Below are positions 32,375 through 41,722 of a stretch of 64,000 nt of DNA, in pieces. A model generated the notes under the pieces. That model made no database searches and was not told the origin of the DNA. It saw only the letters and a list, made by a program, of their open reading frames with translations. Each line of letters begins with the position of its first letter. Positions within the stretch are counted from its first letter, which is position 1. A program made the position numbers and the translations under genes. The DNA is from Talpa occidentalis (Eukaryota; Chordata; Mammalia; Eulipotyphla; Talpidae): the NCBI RefSeq assembly GCF_014898055.3, contig NW_023603184.1:113016615-113080614 (forward strand), written 5' to 3'.

Positions 32375-34453
32375 CTAGTTTTTTTTAATATGTGCCATTC
32401 TCACTGGTGTGAGATGGTATCTCATGGTAGTTTTGATTTGCATTTCCCTGATTACAAGTGATGTTGAACATTTTTTCATATGCCTGTTGGCCATTTGCAT
32501 TTCCTCTTCAGAGAAGTTTCTTTTTAGCTCTTCTGCCCATTTTTTGACTGGATTATTTTCTTTGTTGTTGTTGAGTCTCATCAGCTCTTTGTGGATTTTT
32601 GTGATCAGTCCTTTATCATTAGTGTTGGGTGCAAAAATGTTCTCCCAGTTGGTGGGGTTTCTCTTTGTTTTTGTTATTGTCTCTTTTGCTGTGCAGAAGC
32701 TCTTTAATTTGATGTAGTCCCAGCTGTTTATCTTTGCCTTCACTATCACTGTTTTGGGTGATGTGTCTGTAAAGATGTCTTTGATGTGCATATCACGTAG
32801 TGTTTCACCTATATTTCCTTCTATGTATTTTATGGTTTCAGGTCTTATATCTAGTGCTTTAATCCATTTTGAGTTGATTTTTGTGTATGGTGTGAGGTCG
32901 TAGTCAAGCTTCATTCTTTTGCATGTAGCGACCCAGTTTTCCCAGCACCATTTATTGAACAAACTTTCTTTGCTCCAATGCATAGTCTTTGCTCCTTTGT
33001 CAAAGATTAGTTGACCATAAATCTGTGGGTTTATTTCTGGATTTTCTATTCGATTCCATTGGTCTGTATGTCTGTTCTTCTTCCAATACCATGCAGTTTT
33101 GATGATTATGACTTTTGTAGTACAGTTTGATGTCTGGGAGTGTGATGCCTCCATTCCCTTTTTTTTTTTTTTTTTAGCAGATAGTGATAGTTTGACTTCT
33201 TCTTTTCCTATTTGGATTCCTTGTATGTCTTTCTCTTGTCTTATTGCTCTGGCTAGGATTTCCAGTATTATATTGAAAAGCAGTGGTGAGAGTGGACATC
33301 CTTGTCTTGTTCCAGATTTTGATGGAATTGCTTTCAGCTTTTCACTATTGAGAATGATACTGGCTGTTGGCTTGTCATAGATGGCCTTTATGATGTTGAG
33401 GTATGTTCCTTGAATCCCAAGAATTTCAAGGGCTTTTATCATGAATGGGTGTTGCACTTTGTCGAAAGCTTTCGCAGCATATATTGATATTATCATATGG
33501 TTTTTATATTTCTTTTTGTTGATGTGTTGGATAACGTTGATTGATTTTCGGATGTTAAACCATCCTTGTGTCCCTGGAATGAATCCTAATTGGTCGTGGT
33601 GAATTATCTTATGGATACATTGTTGGATTCTGATAGCTAAAATTTTATTGAGGATTTTTGCATCAGTGTTCATTAGGGAGATTGGCCTGTAGTTTTCTGT
33701 TTTTGTGTTGTCCTTGTTTGGTTTTGGTATTAGTATAATGTTGGCTTCATAGAACGTGTTTGGTATTGTCCCTTCCTTCTCAATTTTTTGGAAGAGTTTG
33801 TGAAGGATTGGCACTAATTCGTCTCTGAATGTTTGGTAGAATTCATTTGTAAATCCATCAGGTCCTCGGCTTTTGTTTGTGGGGAGGTTTTTGATTACCA
33901 TTTCAATTTTGCTCCTTGTAATTGGTCTGTTTAGGTGTTCTATTTCTTCTTTATCTAGCTTTGGGTGATTGTAGAGTTGTAGGAATTTGTCCATCTCCTC
34001 TAGATTGTTGAACTTGTTTCCATATAACTGTTCATAGTAGTTACTGATTATTCTTTTGATTTCTGCTGTGTCCATTGTGATTTCTCCTCTTTCATTTATG
34101 ATCCTGTTTATTTGTGCTTTCTCCCTTTTTTCCTTTGTGAGCCTGGCTAGGGGTTTGTTTATTTTATTGATTTTTTCGAAGAAACAGCTCTTGGTTTCAT
34201 TGACCTTTTGGATTGTTTTTTTAGTTTCGATTTCATTTATTTCTGCTTTGGTTTTTATTATTTCTTTTCTTCTACTGGTTTTGGGGTTTTTTTGTTGTTC
34301 TTTTTCTAGATCTTTGAGCTTCAAGATTAGGTTGTTTCTTTGAGTTCTTTCTTGTTTCTTGATGTGAGCTTCTATTGCTATATATTTTCCTCTTATTACT
34401 GCTTTTGCTGCATCCCATACATTTAGGATATTGGTGTCCTCCTTGTCATTCAA
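32375..34453 (-). pseudogene. L1 ORF2 central segment (RT, internally deleted)
   Basis: 692 open codons. Visible blocks: the [18 protein letters not shown] RT motif ([17 protein letters not shown], about residues 195-211), [21 protein letters not shown] (about 255-275), [19 protein letters not shown] (about 380-398), then VKLSLSA followed by a lysine run. There the catalytic F-A-D-D segment and roughly 150 further residues are missing; the frame resumes near the WYW...DQWNRIE block. The deletion sits on an A-run (plus-strand T-run about 33160-33176). The reverse transcriptase would be inactive. Thumb and C-terminal parts follow. Confidence 0.93.
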
Positions 34454-34572
34454 TTCAAAGAATTTTTTAATTTCTTCTTTGATCTCCTCATTAGTCCAGT
34501 GGTCTTCCAGTAGTGTGGTTTTTATTCTCCATGAGGTAGGAAAGTTCCTTGCCTTCTTTTTATGGTTTATTT

Positions 34573-35111
34573 CTAGTTTGATGCCTTCATGGTCAGAAAA
34601 GATGGTTGGTATGATTTCAGTCTTAGTGTATCTGTTGATGTTTGTCTTGTGCCCCAGTATGTGATCAATCCTGGAGAATGATCCGTGTGCTCTTGAGAAA
34701 AATGTGTACTCCGGGGCCTCCCCGGTGGCGCAGTGGTTGAGCGCTGGGTTGCGAAGCTGCCCGCGGCCTCTGCAGCACCGGTTCGATCCCCGGCTGCTCC
34801 CCGGCCACCGGAGGAGGGTCCCACATGGCGCACAGACCTCTCCTGCTGCCCGCTGCTCCCCTCAGCAGTGTACTTCGGTCCTTCTGCCTGCTCTGCTCCC
34901 CGCTCTGGCTCTGGTGAATTCTCTCACCCTCCCGCGCTTCTGACTGTACCCAGTGCATGTATAAACAAAAAAACAAACAAACAAACAAATAAATAAATAA
35001 AACATGCCTCTATAAAAAAAAAATGTGTACTCCATTTTTGGGGGGTTTAGTGTTCTATAGATGTCTGTTAAGCCCAAGTGCTCTAGGTCCTTATTTAGAG
35101 CTTTAGTTTCT
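34573..35111 (-). pseudogene. L1 ORF2 EN-to-RT linker, broken by SINE and frameshift
   Basis: Continues the endonuclease domain after the frameshift: EHLGLTDIYRTLNPPKMEYTF is encoded at about 35033-35095. A SINE then interrupts, and the EN end resumes at about 34697 with a segment like [14 protein letters not shown]. The host target repeated on each side of the SINE is aaaaatgtgtactcc. Confidence 0.85.
34698..35033 (+). mobile_element. Young-subfamily SINE copy 10, inserted in L1 ORF2
   Basis: SINE body about 34713-35018, flanked by aaaaatgtgtactcc (34698-34712 and 35019-35033), exact over 15 bp. Pol III-type A box tggcgcagtgg at 34726-34736 and B box ggttcgatccc at 34780-34790, both close to the eukaryotic tRNA consensus. 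Tail with AAAC and AAAT repeats (34964-35000). Nearly identical to copy 4. It lies antisense to the L1 and interrupts the endonuclease domain. Confidence 0.96.
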
Positions 35112-35600
35112 TTACTTATTTTTTTGTCTCATTGATCTATCCATTGTTGATAGTGGTGTGTTGAAGTCTCCCACTATGTATGTGTTTTCTCTGATGTCTG
35201 TTTTCAGAGAGGACAACAGTTGTCTGATATATTTTGGTGCTCCTTCGTTTGGTGAGTATATGTTAATGAGTGTTATTTCTTCTTGAAGTATTGTCCCCTT
35301 GATCATAATGTAGTGACCATTGGGGTCTCTTTTTATTTTTTTGAGTTTGAAATCTGTTTTATCTGATATAAGTATAGCTGTTCCTGCTTTCTTTTTTGGT
35401 CCATTTGCTTGTAGGATTGTTTTCCATCCATTAACTTTGAGTCTATTTTTATCTTTTGTAGCTAAATGTGTTTCCTGGAGACAGCAAAAGGTTGGGTTTT
35501 GTTTCTTAATCCAGGCTGCAACTCTGTGTCTTTTTATTGAAGAGTTTAGTCCATTTACATTTAGAGTTAATATTGATATGTTAGCATCTGTATTTGCCAT
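35112..35600 (-). pseudogene. L1 ORF2 start: endonuclease domain, 162 codons before frameshift
   Basis: Start ATG at 35598-35600 gives MANTDANISILTLNVNGLNS. Endonuclease (APE-type) landmarks are present: the LNVNGL asparagine near residue 14, the CLQETHL glutamate near 43, INIYSPNEG near 113 and VGDFNTPLS near 143. A one-base gain in an A-run (plus-strand T-run at about 35120-35126) shifts the frame into a stop at 35112. The domain's distal catalytic segment lies in the other frame. The start is the same as in other L1 ORF2s and follows ORF1 after a short spacer. Confidence 0.95.
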
Positions 35601-35757
35601 TGTGTTTGTCTTTCCTTTGATTTTATTTATTTATTCTTTTAATATATTTTTTTTTGGCCTTCTTTCGTTGTTATTCATCCCTCTGAGGTTCTGGCTTTAG
35701 GACTACTTGTAGTATTTTTTGGAGTGGGGGTTTAGTCTTAATGAAATTCCAGAGTTT

Positions 35758-36540
35758 CTATTTGTCTGGGAAGGTCCTTATTCTTTCTTCAAAGAGGAAG
35801 GAGAGCTTTGCGGGATAGAGTATTCTTGGTTGGCATCTGTTTTCTTGGAGCCTGTTGACTATGTCCCTCCACTCTCTCCTTGCCTGTAGTGTTTCTTCGG
35901 AGAAGTCTGATGTCAGCCTGATTGGCTTTCCTTTGAATGTTATCTGTTTCTTCCCTCTTATCAGCTTCATTATTTTTTCCTTGTCCTGGATTCTTGGGAG
36001 CTTTACTATTATGTGTCTTGCTGTATTTTTCCTTTCGTCGTTGAAGTTTGGTGTTCTTCTTGCTTCTTGTATATCAATTTTCAGCTCCTTCTTCACATTT
36101 GGGAAATTCTCTTCAATTATCTCTTTGAATATTTTCTCTGTTCCTACATCTCTCTCCTCTCCTTCTGGTATTCCTATAACTCTTATATTTCCTTTCCTCA
36201 TGGAGTCAGATAGTTCCCGAAGTCTTTCTTTGGTCTTTTTCCTTCGTACTTCTCTTTCCTTTTCTGTTTTGGTTCTTTTTATTTCTGTGTCTTCAAGAGT
36301 ACTTATTCGTTCTTCCATTTCTTCTATTCTGCTTTCATTGCTTTTCCCAGAATTCTTTAGTTCCTCCATTAATTCTTTGATCTCCTGCGTTTCTTTTGCT
36401 TCCCCCTTTAAGGACTCAATTTCATTCTTCTGCTCGTTGATTATTTTTCTCATATCATTGTTTTCCTTTATGAGTTCTGTCACTTTTTTAATCATTGCAA
36501 TTTTAAATTCTCTTTCTGGAAGGCTCAGAAGTTCTTCCAA
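35758..36540 (-). pseudogene. L1 ORF1 with early stop
   Basis: RNA-binding chaperone of the L1 particle. About 260 codons from 36540, starting at the TTG of NLEELLSLPERE; the same frame is open upstream to a TGA at about 36655, so the true N terminus may lie near 36650. A coiled-coil region spans roughly residues 15-95 (charged, E/K-rich heptads). An RRM follows (NIRVIGIPEGEER), and then a C-terminal domain (KGKPIRLTSDFSEETLQARREW). The frame ends at TFPDK-stop, where other L1s continue for about 40 more codons; CAG to TAG is the simplest explanation. Confidence 0.93.
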
Positions 36541-36659
36541 GTTACTGTCGTTGCAATCTGGGGGGTGGTTTTCTTTTTGTGGTTTGCTTTCTTCCTGAGG
36601 AGTTGTTAGGTTGCGTGCGGTTCGTCTACTCCCTACTGTCTGTTTTCTAATTTGTCATA

Positions 36660-37935
36660 TGCATTGGGAAGCTGTGTTGCTGGGACTGGCCAGCATCTTG
36701 GGTGAAGTTCTCCGCTCCCCTCTGGCTCCTCCAAGAGCCATCTCTGGCTTCTGAGGGAGCTTTCTGCTGGTTTCAGGCAGTCTTTACTGAAGAAATGTCC
36801 CTGTTTTAAAATGGAGATGCGTGACGCAGTCCCTGCGCATCCGGTCTCAGGCACACTCTTCTCTTCTGCACGCCCAGTCTGCCCCGGCCGTGGGTACCCG
36901 CTCCCCTTGTGGGCTCAGACTGCTGGTCTGAAGGGGCCTGGCATGGGCTAACTTCCCAGCTGGCCACTGGCTCCTCCGGGAGCCTTCTGCCCTTTTCAAG
37001 AAGTCTTTTCTGAAGCAATTTCCCTGTTCTTTGGGGTGTTAGTGACTTTTTTTCTGGTCACTAGGTGGCACCAGAGATCTCTCCTATTGTCCTTGGGGGG
37101 CTGTTTTTTCACCCCGTGGGACAGGGAACAGAGCGGGAATGGTAGGATAAACCTCAACGGCTTTGGGGTGCTGTGTCTGCCTTGTGCCCCACCGTCGTGG
37201 AGAACCCACGCCCCGAATTTCGTGCCCCGGGTCTCAGTTCCAAAGCCCTCAGGTCCAGGACCCAGGCTGTAGCCCAGTTCAGTGGCCGCAGGAATGGCGC
37301 CTTTTGCACCCGCTCCCGTGCCTGGGCGCCTGGTTCCTGATTACTCAGTGAGGGACTTTCACCTCAGTGAGGGCCTCCGCGTGTCTCCCCGCAAGCGTAG
37401 GTCGCAAGCACAGGGACCTGGGTAGCTGCGATCCGCGTTTGCTTTTCAAGCTTGCTGCTTTACTGCGCAAGCTTACCGGCCGGCCTGGGGCTGTGTGCAG
37501 GTCTCCTCCGGGGGTCTCTGTTGTTCTCTAATGGTGCCGGGGCCGTTCGCTCACCACCGAGGCGAATCCTGTAGGGTTCTCCACAGCTCCCGTTCACGGG
37601 GTGTGGTGGCTGAAATAGTTCCTTTCCACTCACAGTCCCGCTTGCTGCGTAGTTTGTTCTTGTTGGTCATTTTAGTTTGTTTTTTTCCTGCTCTCTGTTG
37701 GTCGGAGAGTGCTGACTCTGAGGGTGGGGGAGGGTAGCAGGGTTCTGTGCTTTTCTCCCTTCTAGTCCTCTTTTATGGCAACTTTCTTCTTCGGGTAGTT
37801 TGCTGGAGTCACCCATTTATCTTCCGTGTCCCAGTTCTCACTGGGACCTGCCGCTTTTCCTCCCTATTAACTTTTTTTTAATGGGGGATCTTACTCGCAG
37901 TGTCTCCTCGCCGCCATGTTGCTCCGCCCCCTCCC
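36660..37935 (-). promoter_or_regulatory. L1 5'UTR / internal promoter, CpG-rich
   Basis: About 1.28 kb, the most CpG-dense stretch in the window, as expected for an L1 internal Pol II promoter. It contains two related segments, about 36722-36805 and 36967-37027, sharing GGCTCCTCC..GAGCC, GGGAGC.TTCTGC, AGTCTTT..TGAAG.AAT.TCCCTGTT, roughly 220-245 bp apart. This suggests an internally repeated promoter unit. Antisense frames of 70-90 codons inside it are not supported as genes. Confidence 0.85.
37911..37920 (-). promoter_or_regulatory. YY1-like site at L1 5' end
   Basis: AACATGGCGG on the minus strand, 16-25 bases inside the element's 5' end. Human L1 has a YY1 site (CAAGATGGC) at nearly the same distance, where it sets the transcription start. 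The position and ATGGCGG core match; binding here is inferred. Confidence 0.75.
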
Positions 37936-37947
37936 GAGATTATTATT
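37936..37947. repeat. L1 target-site duplication, right copy
   Basis: gagattattatt, the partner of 31691-31702; directly abuts the L1 5' end. Confidence 0.85.
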
Positions 37948-37959
37948 TTAAATATACTA

Positions 37960-39310
37960 CTTTGGAGATCAAATTCCAGTCAAGATGTCACGGAATTCAT
38001 TCTCTAAGGCACCGACTTCTCCACTATATAAGCAAAACAACGGCAGGCAAAAATATAAAAACAGAAAAATAAAGTATCATAACTGGGCTCAAACATAAGA
38101 CAAATATTTTTAAAGATGGGAAACAAAGGAACACCTGGCTAGTGGGCTGGGGCTGCAGACATGCCACCCTGGACCCTGGAGGCTGGTTGTGGTGTGATAA
38201 TGGACACTGATATTATTCTAAGTGGGACAGGGACAGAAGTCAGGATCAGGGTGTGGGAAGGCTCAGAAGCAGGCCAGCATACTCTAAAAAGCAGGTTAAT
38301 CCAGTTGATTCTAATCTGCTGAATATAACTATGACAGACACAAAAATTAAAGGCAAAAGACAAAACTAAACCGCATGAGCAGGATCAGATACAAAACTCC
38401 CTGCCCTTGGAGATTAGCTCAAGATCGAGTTTATGAGATTCGGTTCTGAAGTGGTCATGACTATAGAATGGAGGCAACAACAAAAATTCACTATCTTTTT
38501 TTAAGTGAAAAACTTCAATGCTGAGAAAGGCAGCAATCAAACATCAACATCAAAATAAGTTTGCACTACAGATGAAATTAAATTTCACTAAACATTCTGG
38601 CAAACTTTAACATAAATATTTTGAATACTCAAAGAAATCAATAGAAGTATATAAACCACAAAAGAAAAAAGAAAGAAGAAACAGTGAAATAAGAGAAAAT
38701 GAAACAAGATATATAGAAAAAGACATGTTAAAGTTGAAAAATAATGCCACTGAATGAAAAGCTCAATTTTAAAATATAGAGATAACAATTAAATAATCTA
38801 CAAAGTGAAAATAGAAATAAAAAAATAACTCAAAAATAAAGCAAAATGGCACAAAATGCAGATATAAAGGCATAAAAGGAAGTAAGAAGCAAGCGGATAT
38901 CCACTAGGTGTCACAGGCCAAAATGAAGGAATGGTGGCCAATCGTTGAGAATTTTGCACAAATGTGTTTGAAATTAATAGACAAAAAATATATTCTCAGT
39001 ATCAAACAGAATATATCAATACGAATCCATAGTCACACTGTAGTGAAACTTCAGAACATTAAGAAACAGAACAGATCACACACAGCCAGAGAGAAAAGAC
39101 AGATTATGCTGAAAGTAAAGCAATCAGTATGAAAGAAACATTTCCACAAAGCCATAAATACATAAATATTTTCAAATTATCAAGAGAAAAACCTATTGAT
39201 GTAAATTTTTTTATCTAGGTATCATATTATTGAAATGCAAGAACAAAATAATGACTTTGATAGACCTTCATGAAAAGAATGACTAAATATAATTCTTTAG
39301 TAAGACTAAC
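37960..39310 (+). mobile_element. Old L1/HAL1-type 5' and ORF1 fragment
   Basis: An AG/AA-rich coding-like region. Segments such as GCACAAATGTGTTTGAAATTAATAGAC, TCACACTGTAGTGAAACTTCAGAACATTAAG and CACACAGCCAGAGAGAAAAGACAGATTATG follow the ORF1 C-terminal region of HAL1/L1M-type elements. Upstream (37960-38500) is the matching 5' region (atgtcacggaattc...). All frames are broken. The young L1 inserted just to its left. Confidence 0.55.
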
Positions 39311-41220
39311 TCAGAAAATTTACTGAGAGTTTCTGTATTCAATAACAACAAAAAAATCTCAAAAAGTCCTCGCTTAGAGTCACCTTGTCAAATGAGACCT
39401 AATCTACAACATCACAAACCTAGTTTTGCCATAATCTCATTATCTGGGTACAACTAACTCTCACAAATTTGTGTTACTATAATAAGTAGATTAAATATCA
39501 ATTTACAACAACTTTAATTACTTTTATGGTATTACCTCTGTAAATACTATGAACTTTAGAAGATAAATATTTGCACTTTAGGGTCTTATTCTATTTGAGA
39601 AAAGGAAGAAAATATTTTTTGTATTTACATTTTTTGATAAAAAATTAGGCACACCCCAAACACTGCCAAATGTTACCAGAGGTTATGGGAAAAAAATATC
39701 AATGATAAGCAAAAAAAAGTATAAGTGACTTTTATATAAGATTTAGTTTCAACCCAAATATTTGCCCTTTTAATTGAGTTCATGCTCTCTATTCTTTGAA
39801 GCAAACAGTTTTTTATTTTAATTCCTACAGCAAATTCAGATTTTGAAAATAATCAGAAAGAACAGTGTGCAATTTAAGGTCCTGACAACAGTACAGGAAT
39901 GTTGTTTTGTGCTTGAGGGTACTGTACAAGGCCCATCTGCTGTCCTGGTGATTCCCATGACACCTGTCAAAGCAGACATGCATGAAGAAACAGAAACTGG
40001 GGAGGAAGACATTCTCACAGTCTTTGCAACAGAGAATCTACAAAACCATAGCATTCATTTTGACATTATTCAGATTAGGGTCTAGTAATTAGGCCCATGT
40101 GGTATATTTCAAGCCCACCTACTGAACTCAAATCCCGAAAGAAGAATGCTATTGAGAGTTTGTTTTATTATGTCACTGTGTATTTCACGCATCTTGAGCT
40201 AAGGGGATAATTGTATGGAACCTCATGCTGCATTTGCACTGCACTGCATGACACAATGGAAATAACACTGAAAAGGCAACTTAGGCTATTTTACCAAAAC
40301 AGTCTACAACATAATAGGCTCATGCTATCTATGAACTTATTCCCAGAGCAACATGAAGTTTCTCCTTGCTTGATTATTTGGAGAAGAATAAAAATATGTA
40401 GCCTTAGCAATACCCCTAAACACTCAGAATTTGACAAATACATAATAAGCAGAGCAGTAGATATGACAGATTAATATCAAATATGCATATAGATTGGAAA
40501 AGCCTTAAACACCTCCTTAAAAAAATTAAAATTCTGAATTCCCAATCAATTTTTTTTTATCATTTTAAGAGGACAGGTTTATTAAGAAATGGAGAAAGAA
40601 AAACAGGCACCTACATAGACACAGGCAGGCAGTCTAGGACTAGAGCTACCCTCCAATCACATTTATCCCCAAGAGAAGTGAATAAGACATTTTGAACTTA
40701 TACTACTATGCTGCCTTCATATGAGTTATTCCTAGAATTAGAGTTGAAGGATATTAATTATTCATAAGTTATTTAAGTGACTAATCTGTCCCTAAAGAAT
40801 GACTTTCAAATGTAAGAGTCACATTTTTTATTCCAGAGGGCAATGATTATATTTTTTGAAAGTTGTATATTTTCACTTCTCCAGAAATTATGTATTTGGA
40901 AGTTATTCACAAAACATATAACTGGAAATGACTCTTACATGCAAAATGGAGCACAGCACATGGGGTGGGTCACTTGTTAGGTTATTTTATTGCACCATTG
41001 TAAGAGCATGTTATTCAGGCTACATATTTAAATATATCAGAATATTGATTCTTATAGTATTTATCTTTGAATTCAGCCATGAATTGAATACAACTGTTTC
41101 AAATGGTTTATTGAAGAACTTGATGTTAAAGAGAAAGAGCTGGCTTATTAAGTAGTTTGGCAGCAGTGCTGGCAAAAAACTCTATAAATTATAAGTGTAC
41201 AGAATATATACAGATATAAC
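39311..41220. other. Low-copy interval
   Basis: No repeat that I can place; the 75-87-codon frames here (39843, 40211, 40928) lack recognisable domains. Confidence 0.45.
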
Positions 41221-41263
41221 TACTCCAAGTAGTTACTCCAAGTCAAGGTACTCCAAGTCAAGG
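41221..41263. repeat. 15-bp tandem repeat
   Basis: tactccaagtcaagg occurs twice in a row (41234-41248, 41249-41263), preceded by a partial unit tactccaagtagt at 41221. Confidence 0.92.
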
Positions 41264-41409
41264 TACAGAACATATTTACACAAATGCTCTAAATGTTGAA
41301 TGAATACTGACTTGTGACATAATTTGGGAGATGAAGATAAGAAGAATATCACTGTGGGAGGTTAAAGCAGATTCAATAACAGAAGGTCATCACCTTGTTA
41401 TCTCTTCCT

Positions 41410-41722
41410 AAAAACACAGAAAAGGGGCCTCCCTGGTGGTGCAAAGGGTTAAGAAGCAGCACTATGAAGCTATCCACAGCTACTGCAGCGTAAGTTCAAC
41501 CTCCGGCCAGGGAGGTGACCCACAGCAGACCTCTCCTGACTCACCCACTGTTCCCCTCAGCAGTGTATTTCAGTCTGCCTTTTCTGTTCCCCACTCTGTC
41601 TCTGATAAATCCTCTCACTCCCCCTTCCCTGCCGCACCTCTGGCCTATACCCCAGCTCTTACATGCATAAATAAATAAATCTAAAAAAATTATTAATAAA
41701 AAATTATTAAAAACATAGAAAA
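41410..41722 (+). mobile_element. SINE copy 11 with TSD
   Basis: SINE body about 41424-41708 between aaaaacacagaaaa (41410-41423) and aaaaacatagaaaa (41709-41722), one mismatch. Older subfamily; the body has lost a few bases around cccacagcagacc. Tail (AAAT)n then AAAAATTATTAAT repeats. Confidence 0.92.

Larger units (their letters stand above)
31703..37935 (-). mobile_element. Nearly full-length L1, minus strand, dead, with nested SINE
   Basis: Runs from its 5' end at 37935 (ctcccgagat boundary) to its A-rich 3' end at 31703. A 12-bp TSD, gagattattatt, lies at 31691-31702 and 37936-37947. In element order: 5'UTR about 37935-36660, ORF1 about 36657-35758, ORF2 35600-31924, G-rich 3'UTR 31923-31757, A-rich tail. 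Length without the nested SINE and its duplicated target is about 5.9 kb, a little short of the usual 6-7 kb because of a deletion in ORF2. Lesions are listed under the parts. It cannot encode active proteins. Confidence 0.95.

Noticed and set aside
32409..33380. Plus-strand frames of about 90-102 codons within the minus-strand L1, also 34056-34343
   Set aside because: Antisense shadows of L1 ORF2; the true coding strand is minus and matches known ORF2 motifs.
34726..34790. tRNA gene
   Set aside because: A and B boxes are present, but there is no complete cloverleaf, and the same sequence occurs in sixteen copies with A tails and TSDs; it is a SINE head.
35855..36598. 247-codon plus-strand frame, rich in Ser/Phe/Leu and membrane-like
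   Set aside because: It is the exact antisense of L1 ORF1, whose AAA/GAA-rich codons become TTT/TTC/CTT in reverse. Composition explains both its length and hydrophobicity.
37036..37737. 78-80-codon plus-strand frames within the L1 5'UTR, considered as an ORF0-like antisense peptide
   Set aside because: ORF0 is known only from primate L1; these frames have no conserved start or sequence that I can relate to it, and CpG-rich DNA is open by chance.
39843..40085. 80-codon frame with an acidic middle
   Set aside because: No domain, no splice or promoter context; chance length for three frames over several kb.
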